Counted from the stretch's first letter, positions 12,441 to 25,668 are shown. The stretch: DNA of 64,000 bases from Notospermus geniculatus (GCA_002633025.1 NMRB01000911.1:74673-138672), one strand, 5' to 3'. Translations and numbers: made by a program. The notes: generated by a model from the letters alone, not told the origin.

Positions 12441-13469
12441 AGTGTACTAGCAACTTAACTCAAAGCCTTGGTCTATACACCATCCGATTCTGCCGTCGTA
12501 CAGCACATAACATGTTAAGTCGGTGAGACAACAATAGCATTTACCATACGTTCACAAGAGCTACCCCAGACGTCGATTCGTGTTTTTGTTCAAACACGAA
12601 TTGAGAAAATTTGTTAGCAACAGTTGGGTAACGAAAAAAAGTGTCATGGCCACAGTCGATCATCAATCAGATTAGGCCGATTTCACATGGAAGCATGCGA
12701 CTTTGACGTGACTTTCTCAACTCATGTTCGAACAAAAATACGCATTGACGGCAAGAGCTCTCAATGGACGTGTGACTTTCAGACACTGAATTTATCACCT
12801 GGAAAAGGGTTGAACCACATCGCTTGATGCATACTGGCGGAACGAAGTAGGACAAGTCGAATTGCCTATTTTAGCTGGCACCCTTTCCCCAAAACGAAAC
12901 CATCCTGATATTCTTGGGTCATAAACCTGATGACCTCCGGCGTAAATTCAGCCCACGCTAGTCACACGATGCCAGAGGGCAGTTGCCTCCAATACACGTT
13001 CCATTTACTGATTGTCATACAATGTCAACTTAAAACCTGCCCTACACAACCCGTACCGTATCAGTCAGATCAACAACAAAAGCCTGACATCTTCTCATGA
13101 CAACTGACCAGCCGCTTTTTACATTTTCATGAAGAGAACACAGAATATGGGCTAGTTTCATCAACTCTACTTATTGTTCCTTTGTGGGGTCTGCTGCACT
13201 AATTTCCATTTAGCGCCAATTAAACGGTCATTCTTTCACCCGCCGGTCATCACGGTCGTCCATCAAATACGAGTTCCCAGGACACGATTTGACCATTTGT
13301 ATTGAGAGGTCTAGAGGGATTCAGTTTCTCGTATCACTGCGAAAACGGTTGCGAAGCGACATCGTCGCGATTGGAAAGGAGTCCCTGGCGCCGAAACCCA
13401 GTTGGACGACAGTACCGTAGCCATTACATCAGAATTTCTTTTGACTTATTTGGAATATGTATGTATTGT

Positions 13470-13725
13470 GTCAGATTTTTTCCGTCAGGGCCGAAGCCAG
13501 AAATAGCATTATTGGCCCTGGAAGAAGCCATCTCAAGCTACTCAACTTCCTCCTTGGATGGGGTCTCTTACTTGCCATGTGCAAAGGCACAGGTACATGG
13601 CATTACGGCTTCTGTCTCATGCGACGGACTGAAGACCAAGGGATGGTTAACTCCCATATGGTCCGGGATTCGAACCCGGGACCTGCCGCTTGCTGAGCGG
13701 ACGTGATAACCATTGATTTGGTATT
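13470..13725 (-). mobile_element. tRNA-derived SINE (family 4) in unit A
   Basis: On the minus strand the head reads 'caatggttatcacgtccgct' and then 'caggtcccgggttcgaatcc', giving an A box and B box with tRNA spacing. The body contains 'cttggatggggtct' and ends at the 'gccctgacgg' word. Further copies are at 19735-19992 and 56620-56860. The stems have decayed, so it is not a tRNA gene. Confidence 0.75.
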
Positions 13726-15311
13726 GAAGTCTCAAAATCATCACATTCGACCGAAACAGCGAAGGTGGTAACGGTAGACACGGTCAAAGATGGAGAGCTT
13801 AGAAATTTTTGTACTTTTGGAACTAAACATAATGGTGCACTTGAGACATCAGAAGATGGGGAAGAGGACTGTTTAAATGTCCGCGTACGTGCTAGGAATT
13901 TCGTTTCTGGCATACGCTACTTGCAGCACGTGCTTGGTGAGGACAGAATCCTTGTGTCGCTTATTTTTTGTGATGATAGGTTAGACTGGGAGAGTGTTGA
14001 AGAGCCAAGAACGGCATCATATAACAGGGTCCCATTTAAGAGTTTTCAAATACGAAGTAAAGTGTGACTGGGAGATTTTTTAATAGTGCCTAATAGAAGT
14101 TTTGTAGCTGATTTAGTGGCATACGACATGAAAAAGTGTTCTGGAACAAAAGATATCGCTGCAACGTTTGATAATGGGTTTCCCTCGTCAAGCTTACTTA
14201 TCCACCATCGAACATGACGAGCTTCCGTCGGCTTTCGTCAGTCGTATTGCTAACTTCCCACTTGTGGATCAGAGTGTGGCGATGAGTCCGAACACCAGGT
14301 GTGCCCTGGATGCCATAGATACGACTAGGACGGTTTTCAGGTCGGGAAATTTCTCTCTACACCATGGTAAAATGCCGTTTTTTCGGTTTTTCCCATCATT
14401 GTATGGGATACACTGAGAAACGAGAGTGACAGATTTCTCTGCGATCCCCTGCTGAAAATTCGTAGTCTCTCTCCCTGTCTTTTGTATGGAAACATTGAGA
14501 TGTTGGGAACACTCGAAAACGTTACACCGGCAAACAAAGGCGAAAACGACGTAGACTATTTTGTTGTCTGCTGAAGGTAACCACTCTGTGGGCAACCGAT
14601 GATGAAGTGGCCAGCTTTTTTTTTAAAAAAAGAAGGAAATCAAGTGATTTCAATTCATTGCCTTGTGAATTCGTGTCAGCTGCATTTATCATTAAAACAC
14701 CATTGTGTAGGTTTCGAATTAAACTTAATAAAAACTGATTTAAACTGGATTTTCAAAACGACACGACTGTTCTACTTATGAAAGGCGGGCGGTTGCATTT
14801 CGTCGTATTGAGATTTTGTCTATTTCAGAATATTCCATTCTTTTTTATATTACTTGCCTGTCATGTATGTTTCAACCTCCGGGCTATTACCTGTAATGGA
14901 CAATACCCACCCGACTTCCAGCGGTTAATATTGTTCTTGTCTGATAATAGAAATTTGCAGCACACAGTTGCAATTACGTCGGACATAAAATGAAAAATGG
15001 TATTGTATTTGTCTTTTGGTTTGTTGTTTAGCTCCTCACGCGCGGTTTCGTTGCTATGTAGACACTTGCATTTACGATGGCGAGTGGCTAGTCGTTCTGA
15101 GCTAATTGTGAAAACCGGTCGTGGACAGGAAAACAATTGATTGGTTTAGCCTTTATTCTTCCTGTTAACAGAGCCTTTCATGTCCAACACACCACCGAGA
15201 TTATCAGGTTTCAGATTTATCAGATTGCCAGGACCCTATTCCTTCTAAATCGATGAAAACTAAGATAAGATATTCGAATGTGGCCAGCTAATTGGGAAAC
15301 AATGTAATCAT

Positions 15312-15312
15312 N
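15312..15312. other. Ambiguous base exactly at the junction of the two 7-kb copies
   Basis: An N lies between '...caatgtaatcat' (end of copy A) and 'attccgtggcg...' (start of copy B). A join of two overlapping contigs or haplotypes would look like this. Confidence 0.85.
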
Positions 15313-18300
15313 ATTCCGTGGCGAAAACTTTAATTTAACGGAGAAAAGTTTAATTCCTCAGAAAAAAAGCATAAACCCGCGGAAAGAAATATAATCTACT
15401 GAGGAAAAATGTATTTCCTGATTGAAAGTGATAAAAAATATAAGTAATGAAATAAAAAATATCCCTTACGGGCCACCGTAGTTAAATAAATGTCTCGATA
15501 TAAAACCGTCACTTCGAATTTTCATCGGAACAAATCAAGGCATATTTTTCTCGACTACATGTAATAATTGTCGACTCTGCTAAGGATGAAAAAATAAAAT
15601 ATCGGTGGTTTCTCTACAAATTCTGTGTCTTCAAAATTTAGTTTCCTATTTTTTCTATACATTTTGGCAGTGAAGAAGAACCCTCTTGAGCAGGACACCT
15701 GCTTCCGGTCCTGTTGATTTTTTTCGCGCGGTCGGCGTACCTTTTTAAAAACATTTAATAAATTCCACTCTGGAAAAGATTAAGTTACATACTACAGTAC
15801 AATAAAGGAACAGTCATCGCTGTAGCAACGTAGGGAATATCAAATAAAATGATACTTCAGTTTACGAGTGTTTAACAAAGTTCCGATTATGGAAAAAAAA
15901 GTAATAATTAAACGACGTACAGCGGTACTATAATATAAACTAGTAACAATAGTGCTATTGAACGACAATAGCTGAAATAGGATATTATAATTGATTTTTG
16001 TCTGTTTTTTATGTGACTTGCTTCTGGCGGATACGTTGTCCCTTTCTGTAGCCGTCATAGGGAAGAGAAAGCCGTTAGTTTTACGGTCGCATCTGTTTCG
16101 ACTCAAAAGGAATGAGCCCAAAGAACGGTCATGCATTTTTACCGGCATAGGGTCAGCGGAGAGAAGCACTTCCGGCCAAATGTCGCCGTTTCTTGCTCCT
16201 ATAGAAACCAAAACCTCGACAGAACTTTCACTCTACATGACTTCACAAAGAGAAATTAAAAAGGTGCATTATTAAACAGGAACAAAGGGAAGCAACGACG
16301 TCCAAATTTGTATTTTAGGAAGGAAATATATGATGCGAAGTCACTCGGTGGTGTGTGACTGCGTTAAGTACTTCCGGACAAATGTTGTCGGATCGATCAT
16401 GATTGTTTAATTTAGTGATCTCCACCTGTCGAGGTAAGGTTAACTCTGCTCGCTGAAATATAAAGGGTAAATATTTTCGGTACAAAAAATAACGTTGTCG
16501 TTTGATTTCTTAAACTCCCTAATACTGTATCTCTTGACAACCGAAATATCGTGCATTATGTAAACCGACTTTTTGGCCAGGAAAATATTTTTCGTAATTA
16601 TATCGTGAGGCAGGACAGTAATGACTCGGTCATTAGGCCTAGTGAAAAAGCATAAATGGTAAGATTTTCCTTCCATGTGCACGGAGAAAAAATAGTCGAA
16701 TTGAAAAATTGTCGCATCATGCTGCTGAAGTGAAAGTTTACCTTTACCACCCTGAACATCTTTGTCATTGTGCAGTACCCTGGATCTAGGATATTATACT
16801 CCAATGCCATGTTATTTGATTTCTCATTACACTTTACAGAGAATCTAATAAGTTTTATCTCATTTTCTATTATCTTTTGACATTCAGTTTTCTGTCGTGG
16901 TTTTTTCCAACTTAAAGCGACCAGTATTGTGACAATGTCGGAAATGCGCACGCGTCAGTTTCCATACCTTTTAACCAACCCTTTTATCACTATGGGGACT
17001 AAAGACATTATTTTCTTTTGAGATTGCGCTGCATGCATTTGCTCCTCAAGAAGGTGTCGTCACCCAGGAAGGCCGGAGGTCATGCTCCAATCACTGCCGT
17101 ACGCTGAAAATGTTTTAAAGACCTTCGTTATGTTTAACAAAACATCTTAGGGTACAATGATAAACGCGTTATACTTTGGTCCGTACACTCGACTCTTTAG
17201 CAGCACTCTCTTTTGTGAGATGATTTTAACAATGCGTTACTGTGTGCAGCCAACTATCTCCCTTCTCTCATCTCGCTTTCATTTCCTTCCAACCTAATTC
17301 AGCATTGTGTAACATCATTCTCATCCGACGAGTCCCCTGTCGTCACGGCACGCACGATCCCATTAGAACGTGTGAAACGGTTATTAGAAGTTACAAGAAA
17401 ATCGCCGTAGGATTCATAATGAACGGGCTAAATTTCTCTTGCAAACCCCCGACCCATCAACCACCCCGGGCACAATCACCAAAGGCAAATTACGCCCTTA
17501 AAGAAATAGATTCGCGGCACATGACCTGGAACCAGGCTTGCAACAATTGGTTGCTATTTAATACACGGCTATTTAGAAGAAGTCATTTATTAGTACAAGA
17601 ACTCTTCTAATGAAACTTAATTTTGCGACAAATCTGGACGAAGCGTGTGGTACGCCCACTCAAAGTGAGGAGTCAAGGGTAATTGTCGCTGTTTATTGCA
17701 ATTACGCCATTAAGAAACTTATTAACTTTTATGATAATTGTTTCTGATGGAGAATACGATAGTGAACAGGATTGTCCAACACCGTTCCGCTCAACTTCAG
17801 CGTGTTTGCCTCCCTCTGTTTAACTTATATCATGTAACATAAAGCATTACTCCCTCTAACCTTATGCCACTAGTCATAACGATATCTTAAAAGGTAATTA
17901 TGTGGAATAAAATACGTTGTCATGACGAAATGATCTGATAATTGACTTCCAACTTTGTGGTAATTTGGCGTTGGGGTATCGTCGACTGCGAAATGGCGCT
18001 TCGGATATAATAATTGTTCTATGCCTCGTATTTTATGGATGATAAATAGGAGTTCTATTTAATTGTTAGAGAGTAAAACACTTGATTGTTTGGGTATAAA
18101 ATTTGCATCACTCCTTTTTCCTTTCTTCCCTTTTTATCACATCTTTCGAACGTCTTTTCTGCGTGATTCGTTTGCAGTCAGCAAAAACTACTGCATTTAT
18201 TAGTAAGAATTCACTTTCTCTGGAGCATAGGCCATTTCATAGCCCACCATTGTGGGATAAAAAAGCTGTAAGTTGGCGAGGAATTGTCATGTACGTACAG

Positions 18301-21300
18301 CAAAATCTCCTGTTGGTGATGGTTTGCATTGGTCACCACACGGCAGGCTAGTCTGTTGATATCTTTAAATCAAAGTCCTGATACTGACGCTTTTGATATG
18401 ATATGTTGGAGGAGATAGATCACAGCAGCAGAGCCAGGTCTCTGTGACCTTACAACTGCGATTTTGGTGTATTGACGGGTGACAACGATGTTGTCACCCA
18501 TTGTCAACATTCAGAGAACAACACCTTGTTGGACAAATGTTGTCTACAGGGGAAAAGAGTTTCCAATACACTGTTCAAATGTTTTTTAAATGTTGCTACA
18601 TGTATGTGCAAATGTTGCTGTAATAGTAAAATGTTGGCCGGTATGGGTGAAAAGATCGTGTTGCTCAGGAATGTTGTTCAAATGTTGGGAAAATGTTACT
18701 GTAACCAGTGTACTAGCAACTTAACTCAAAGCCTTGGTCTATACACCATCCGATTCTGCCGTCGTACAGCAAATAACATTGTAAGTCGGTGAGACAACAA
18801 TAGCATTTACCATACGTTCACAAGAGCTACCCCAGACGCCGATTCGTGTTTTTGTTCAAACACGAATTGAGAAAATTTGTTAGCAACAGTTGGGTAACGA
18901 AAAAAGTCATGGCCACAGTCGATCATCAATCAGATTAGGCCGATTTCACATGGAAGCATGCGACTTTCACGTGACTTTCTCAACTCATGTTCGAACAAAA
19001 ATACGCATTGACGGCAAGAGCTCTCAATGGACGTGTGACTTTCAGACACTGAATTTATCACCTGGAAAAGGGTTGAACCACATCGCTTGATGCATACTGG
19101 CGGAACGAAGAAGGACAAGTCGAATTGCCTATTTTAGCTGGCACCCTTTCCCCAAAACGAAACCATCCTGATATTCTTGGGTCATAAACCTGATGACCTC
19201 CGGCGTAAATTCAGCCCACGCTAGTCACACGATGCCAGAGGGCAGTTGCCTCCAATACACGTTCCATTTACTGATTGTCATACAATGTCAACTTAAAACC
19301 TGCCCTACACAACCCGTACCGTATCAGTCAGATCAACAACAAAAGCCTGACATCTTCTCATGACAACTGACCAGCCGCTTTTTACATTTTCATGAAGAGA
19401 ACACAGAATATGGGCTAGTTTCATCAACTCAACTTATTGTTCCTTTGTGGGGTCTGCTGCACTAATTTCCATTTAGCGCCAATTAAACGGTCATTCTTTC
19501 ACCCGCCGGTCATCACGGTCGTCCATCAAATACTGAGTTCCCAGGACACGATTTGACCATTTCTATTGAGAGGTCTCGACGGATTCGGTTTCTCGTATGA
19601 CTGCGAAAACGGTTGCGAAGCGACATCGTCGCGATTGGAAAGGAGTCCCTAGACGCCGAAATTCAGTTGGACGACAACATCATCTTGCCATTAGATCGTA
19701 AAAATTTTCTTTTTTGACTGATTTGGTATAATTGTATCAGATTTTTCCGTCAGGGCCAAAGCCATAGCATTAGTGGCCCTGGTAAGTAGGGAAGAATATC
19801 ATGCAAGCTACTCATGTTCCTCACTTGGATGAGGTCTTACTTGCTCTGTGCAAAGGCACAAGGTACATGGCATTACGGCTTCTGTCTCATGCAACGGACT
19901 GAAGAGCCGGGGATGATTAATCCTATGGCCCGGGTTTCGAACCCGGGACCTGCCGCTTGCTAAGCGAGCATGATAACCACTGATTTGGCATTGAAATCTC
20001 AAATTCATTTTACACATTCGACTGAAACAGCCAAGGTGGTGACGGTAGACACGGTCAAAGATGGAGAGCTTAGAAATTTTTGTACTTTTGGAACTAAACA
20101 TAATGGTGCACTTGAGACACCCAGAAGATGGGGAAGAGGACTGTTTAAATGTCCGCGTACGTGCTAGGAATTTCGTTTCTGGCATACGCTACTTGCAGCA
20201 CGTGCTTGGTGAGGACAGAATCCTTGTGCCGCTTATTTTTTGTGATGATAGGTTAGACTGGGAGAGTGTTGAAGAGCCAAGAACGGCATCATATAACAGG
20301 GTCCCATTTAAGAGTTTTTAAATACTAAGTAAAGTGTGACTGGGAGATTTTAAATAATGCCTAATAGAAGTTTTGTAGCTGATTTAGTGGCGTGATATGA
20401 AAAAGTGCACCGTGCTGGAACAAAAGATTTCGCTGCAACGTTTGATAATGGGTTCCCATCGTCAAGCTTACTTATCCACCATCGAACATGACGAGCTTCC
20501 GTCGGCTTTCGTCAGTCGTATTGCTAACTTCCCACTTGTGGATCAGAGTGTGGCGATGAGTCCGAACACCAGGTGTGCCCTGGATGCCATAGATACGACT
20601 AAGGACGGTTTTCAGGTTGGGGAATTTCTCTCTACACCATGTAGAATGCCGTTTTTCGGTTTTTCCCCTCATTGTATGGGATATACATGTACTGAGAAAC
20701 AAGAGTGACAGATTTCCCTGCGATCCCCTACTCAAAATTTGTAGTCTCTCTCGCTGTCTTTTGTATGGAAACATTGAGATGTTGGGAACACTCGAAAACG
20801 TTACACCGGCAAACAAAGAAGAAACACGATGTAGACTATTTTGTTGTCTGCTGAAGGTAACCACTCTGTGGGCAACCGATGATGAAGTGGCCAGCTTTTT
20901 TTTTAAAAAAAAGAAGGAAATCAAGTGATTTCAATTCATTGCCTTGTGAATTCGTGTCAGCTGCATTTATCATTAAAACACCATTGTGTAGGTCTCGAAT
21001 TAAACTTAATAAAAACTGATTTAAACTGGATTTTCAAATAGACACGACTGTTCTACGTATGAAAGGCGGGCGGTTGCATTTCGTCGTATTGAGATTTCGT
21101 CTATTTCAAAATATTCCATTCGTTTTTATATTCCTTGCCTGTCATGTATGTTTCAACCTCCGGGCTATTACCTGTAATGGACAATACCCACCCGACTTCC
21201 AGCGGTTAATATTGTTCTTGTGTGATAATAGAAATTTGCAGCACACAGTTGCAATTACGTCGGACATAAAATGAAAAATGGTATTGTATTTGTCTTTTGG

Positions 21301-21592
21301 TTTGTTGTTTAGCTCCTCACGCGCGGTTTCGTTGCTATGTAGACACTTGCATTTACGATGGCGAGTGGCTAGTCGTTCTGAGCTAATTGTGAAAACCGGT
21401 CGTGGACAGGAAAACAATTGATTGGTTTAGCCTTTATTCTTCCTGTTAACAGAGCCTTTCATGTCCAACACACCACCGAGATTATCAGGTTTCAGATTTA
21501 TCAGATTGCCAGGACCCTATTCCTTCTAAATCGATGAAAACTAAGATAAGATATTCGAATGTGGCCAGCTAATTGGGAAACAATGTAATCAT
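15313..21592 (+). repeat. Large duplicated unit, copy B (6.3 kb)
   Basis: Second copy of 8011-15311. It lacks the TA-flanked element but keeps the family-3 repeat (18495-18715) and the family-4 SINE (19735-19992). Reading frames seen in copy A around 13765-14067 are shifted here (19970-20321), which argues against a gene. Confidence 0.9.
19735..19992 (-). mobile_element. tRNA-derived SINE (family 4) in unit B
   Basis: Allelic or paralogous to the copy at 13470-13725: B-box 'gggtttcgaacccggg' on the plus strand and A-box 'gtggttatcatgctcgctta' on the minus strand. Its presence in both units shows the SINE predates their divergence. Confidence 0.75.
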
Positions 21593-21783
21593 AGTCGACA
21601 TGACAGTATTTGCGAGGGTCTATTCAGAAGAGCCAAATTCACTGGAATGAGACCCGCCCTCTGACTGCCTCCTATCAACGGCTGTCAGAAAGTCAACCAG
21701 ACGAAGATATGTTGTATTGTTCCTTCAAACTTTGTCGACACAACATAAGATCGTAACATTGCAGATCTGAATTCTGAAGCTAT

Positions 21784-22213
21784 AGGAGTCCACTGCTGAA
21801 TTTCTGCTTTGCAACCTGCTACTTGCGATTGAATATGATCGCAAGGAACTGATACCGGTCGCCGACCAATTACCGACTGAAATTGACCACATCTTCGCCA
21901 TTGGTGGAAATCACGTCTAGCGAGTCCACTGCGGCGATCGAGTGCCCAGTTGCAAAGCAAGTCGCAATGCAAAATCAGCTTGAAAATCAATGGTGGATTC
22001 CACTGCTGATTTTCTGTTTTGCGACTTGCTTTGCAACCTGCTACCTGCGACTGAACACGATCGCAAGGAACTGATACCGGTCGCCGACCTGAAATTGACT
22101 ACATCTTCGCCATTGGTGGAAATCACGTCTAGCGAGTCCACTACGGCGATCGAGTGCCCAGTTGCAAAGCAAGTAGCAAAGCAATATCAGGTTGAAAATC
22201 ACAGGTGGATTCC
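21784..22213. mobile_element. MITE family 2, fused dimer
   Basis: Two head-to-tail copies of the element seen singly at 3122-3380. The right inverted end of unit 1 and the left end of unit 2 overlap in 'ggtggattccactgctgatt' at 21992-22011. The internal landmark 'gcgatcgagtgcccagttgc' recurs about 214 bp apart. Confidence 0.8.
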
Positions 22214-22259
22214 TTGCTTAAAGGCAGATGTAATTGAGACTTAAGCAGCGTGTAAGTTG

Positions 22260-22420
22260 GCTACATTTTCCCAAGATTTGAACAATATTCCTGAGCAGCA
22301 CGATCTTTCGACCGTGTTTCATTGGCCAACCAATTATTTTGAGAGCTGTACTCTGAATGAAGGAAAATGTTTCAAAAATGTTGCCAGTTTACTCAGACTA
22401 TAAAGCTACACTGTATTGAA
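22260..22420 (-). repeat. Dispersed 'aaatgttg' repeat (family 3), inverted and degenerate
   Basis: 'aacaatattcctgagcagca' followed by 'cgatcttt' is the reverse complement of the family-3 core at 5460. 'aaaaatgttgccagt' follows. Confidence 0.55.
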
Positions 22421-22582
22421 TTCAGAAAGTCCTCACGTCCGCCTAAGTTATTGTATGTAAAATGTACTATGTTCTATATCTGAATACACAGAGCTCTGTC
22501 TGAGTTTTTTCACTGTATGATGAAAACTACGTCTTGATTCATGAAGTACGTACGTACATGTATCAGGCAAGCATTTGGGGAA

Positions 22583-22948
22583 CCTTCACGAGGCTAGGGA
22601 CCTCTACCTGCATTATCCTAACGCAAAAATGCAACAACAGATTTACATTATACATTTACATGAGACCTTGTTTATTTACAGTATCAGTATTTACCACATC
22701 CCTCGTTTTGATCATGTAATGGCGATAAAAAAATAAAAACATAACAACATTTGAAAAAAAAACCACGACCTTCACGAGGCTAGGGACCTCTACCTGCATT
22801 ATCCTAACGCAAAAATGCAACAACAGATTTACATAATACATTTACATGAGACCTTGTTTATTTACAGTATCAGTATTTACCACATCCCTCGTTTTGATCA
22901 TGTAATGGCGATAAAAAAATAAAAACATAACAACATTTGAAAAACAAA
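22583..22948 (+). repeat. Tandem duplication, 2 x about 186 bp
   Basis: 22583-22768 and 22769-22948 are almost identical. Both start ccttcacgaggctagggacc and end 'aaaacataacaacatttgaa'. The few differences point to a recent event or an assembly stutter. Confidence 0.9.
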
Positions 22949-22984
22949 TCAGGTTGCATGATGTAACTTCCGGTTTAGTACGGT

Positions 22985-23110
22985 TTTACATCCTGTGACT
23001 GGCATGTAATTTTATATCCTGTGACTGCCTGAGGAAGACCCCGGTTGGGGTCGGAAATTTGCGAAATTCGGAGACGACTTTGTATTTACTATCTGACTGG
23101 CTTGACTGAC
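22985..23110 (+). repeat. Repeat tail with conserved GACCCCggttGGGGTC hairpin
   Basis: 'cctgaggaagaccccggttg' followed by 'gggtcggaaatttgcgaaat' is shared with 43065-43120. The stem GACCCC/GGGGTC has a GGTT loop and is flanked by CTGAGGA and GAAA. It is probably the 3' end of a retroelement of a kind also present at 43 kb. Confidence 0.6.
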
Positions 23111-25520
23111 AGGAAATTGTCTGTTTCCTGTTCATGTAGCACCTGCCCTCATAAGCAAGCTGGTGTCCTGTACCGTTAAGAGGTGCCCAGTCTCAGCTTC
23201 CGGTCTCTTCGCACCTGACCATCCAGGTTCTTCTAAAACATGCGAAATGTGCACCGCTTGGTCCGTAATATACAAGCGTGTTGGATCAAACAGGTGTCCG
23301 TGCGAACCAAGTACGGTACTCAAGGAAATCTTCATCTCTCCCCTTGTGGTACTCACAGAGTACTGAATTTTCAGGACTATCGCGTTCGCGTGCTCGAGGG
23401 TGGTGAAGTGATGGCGCAGTCAACACTCCGCCGCGAATTCAACAACAATAACGCTGATCATTTTTGGAAAGGGATGGCTCAACACAATAGGAATTGACCG
23501 AGAGAGAAGTAATGACACCTTTAAATGAAGAGCACTCGTCTTCACACGCGTCTGATGGACGCGTGGACAGAATTTGGTCAGAGGACGTCCTCTGTGACCA
23601 GGACATCAATTGCTCACTTCAGTTTTAAAGAACAGCTAACGATGGGAAAATTCCCCAGTGAACGGAACCGGCGCCCATTCTTTAACTTTTCTTTTAACAT
23701 TTGTACAGTTGATAAACGGAAGTGACAGACCAAGTACGTTTCTACGAAAGCCGAAAAGGCTCACTCGTATATAATTCGCAATTCGAAATTTGAATACGAA
23801 ATTCGAAACTTGAAATTCGAAATCTGAAACAAGTAATTTGAAAAAGGAATTAGAAATTTCGTATCCCGAATTTTGCATTTCATATTTCAAATTTCGTATG
23901 GGCCTCCTGGGCTTTCGTACGTTTCTCCTCTTCAGTTGATCTTTAGACTCATTTCCCCACGGAGACACATAGTGTCGCGCAGGGGGGGGGGGGCTAGGAC
24001 ATCGTTTACCTGACATGACTTCTACATTTTCCATCGTCATGATATATACAAATTACAGCCCATAAAAGAGCTTTCGAATTTTTTAGGCCCAACACTGATC
24101 ATCCGGTCCCGTGCTTGACGAGTCAAACTCTCGCTTTTTTCAGATTATTGTGTACATTGCAAAAAGAACGGGAATGATAGTGTCTGCTTCACACGTACTT
24201 GGCACGCACAACTGACTCGCATTCAGTATATTATTGAACTCCAGCACCGGCTGCTCTTTTAAGAGATATCAAGCTTCAGTTTCCTTCTTTTAATGAATAT
24301 CAATTTTTACTAAACAAAACTCATCTGTGCTGTTCTTCATGTTTCTAAACCTGTTTTTTACCTTTCCCAACTGAACAGGAAATTCCTTCTTACTATAGTT
24401 TGATTACCGTGTCTATGCATTATAATGGAAATGCAAGGCTCATTGTCGCGATAAGCGGACAAAAAGATGAGCACAAACAATGCAGATACTTCTCGCGTCT
24501 CAAGTGCCACAAGGGCCCGACGAACGCACTCTGCGGAAATTCTGAAAACATAACACAAAGAGTGTTTTTTTTGTGGCTGAAGGAGTTATGTCGGGACAGA
24601 AATCATTTCGGTGGAAAGTAAACGTCAAAAACATTTTTTCGCTAAGTAAACGTAGAAAAACTTTTTTTGGTACATGTTAAGTAAACGTAAAAACATTTTT
24701 TCCCTAGGTTAATTCAGTCGAAAGTAGGCGAATGGTCATTTTAGTTTAACTCAGAGATTCATTTTTATACTGTAACTTAATTTCTAAGAGGTCACAGACC
24801 AATAATGCAAGTTGTCGGGTTTTTCCCCAGAACTCTTGCCCAAAGCCTGTTAGTCGAGATGTAGGCCTACGCCAATGAAAGGCCTCAATGAGTAGAACAC
24901 TGTGATATAAAAATTTTGAATAAAATAAAAAAGTAGTGAAAAACATGCCTATACAAAATTCCTTCTGTCAAATGCGGCTTTCAGCGGAATTTTTCGACGC
25001 TGATACCATTAGATAGCCAGGAAAATTTGCTATGTTGCGGCCAATTTTCTGTCCCCCATTGTTTTGGAGATATTTAAGGAAACTACTGTCCATTTACTTT
25101 TCCATGAGTGTAGACAGGCTACATTGATACGGGTACGTATCGGTGTTAGTTTTAGATCTCAAATTCAGACATTGATAAATATTGTCGATGGCTGAGACAG
25201 ATTTAATAACCTTTGTTGTGAAAGTCATGAAAGTGAAGTGCGTTCAAAAACTGTTGAACGTAAAAAGGTGTAAAATAAATGGCGAAGTGTTATTTTTTGC
25301 TGCATCAGCAATAATTCTTTGCGCAGATGTAGTCGGCTGTCCTCGTGTCGTGGGTACTCTAAAAGAGTCAAAAACCGAGAGTCTTTTTAATACAACTACT
25401 GTAAACATGACTTTTCAGCGTCGTTCTCCGCCTGGCTACAAAAACAAGCTTCCAGAAATCTCAACGAGGCTAGAACTTGTAGGCGACTGTGCCAAACATG
25501 AGCCTATTCATAGTTTCGAT
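23111..25520. other. Gene-poor stretch with simple repeats
   Basis: About 23765-23905 is a degenerate array of 'gaaattcgaaa'-like units, with similar words at 27120-27310. 24618-24706 has three units of 'aagtaaacgt(a)aaaacatttttt'. A run of 11 G lies near 23982. A 155-codon plus-strand ORF (25182-25649) runs into the inverted repeat at 25526 and has no recognisable domain. Confidence 0.5.
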
Positions 25521-25525
25521 GGACT

Positions 25526-25668
25526 CCGCCATCTTGGATTTCTTTCAATCTGCACATGCGCAGTTATGTCTGGTCTGCAAATCCGTATCTTGCGACCAAT
25601 CACATGCTTTGGTAACAGTAGTTGCGCACGCACAAAATCTCCGTATTGAAACCAAGATGGCGGAGGGC
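25526..25668. mobile_element. Short MITE with CCGCCATCTTGG ends
   Basis: The left end tccgccatcttggatttc pairs with the right end gaaaccaagatggcgga, about 140 bp apart. The tips contain AAGATGGCGG, the core of the YY1 recognition sequence known from animals. It is non-coding. Confidence 0.7.

Larger units (their letters stand above)
8011..15311 (+). repeat. Large duplicated unit, copy A (7.3 kb)
   Basis: This is nearly identical to 15313-21592. Both begin 'attccgt(a/g)gcgaaaa' and both end 'gggaaacaatgtaatcat'. Differences are scattered substitutions and small indels, plus one 1,026-bp insertion (11011-12036) found only here. ORFs of 60-134 codons inside, such as 9957-10325, are shared by both copies. 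They have no recognisable domain, and several are broken by frameshifts in one copy, so I do not call them genes. Confidence 0.9.

Noticed and set aside
13640-13700. Candidate tRNA gene (B box 'gggattcgaacccggg')
   Set aside because: The acceptor stem does not close, and the same sequence with a shared body occurs three times, so it is a SINE head.
13765-14067. 100-codon ORF rich in acidic residues in unit A
   Set aside because: The equivalent in unit B is split by frameshifts (19970-20167 and 20061-20321), and a SINE lies immediately upstream.
25182-25649. 155-codon plus-strand ORF
   Set aside because: The second half is the CCGCCATCTTGG inverted repeat, no domain is recognised, and composition is not coding-like.
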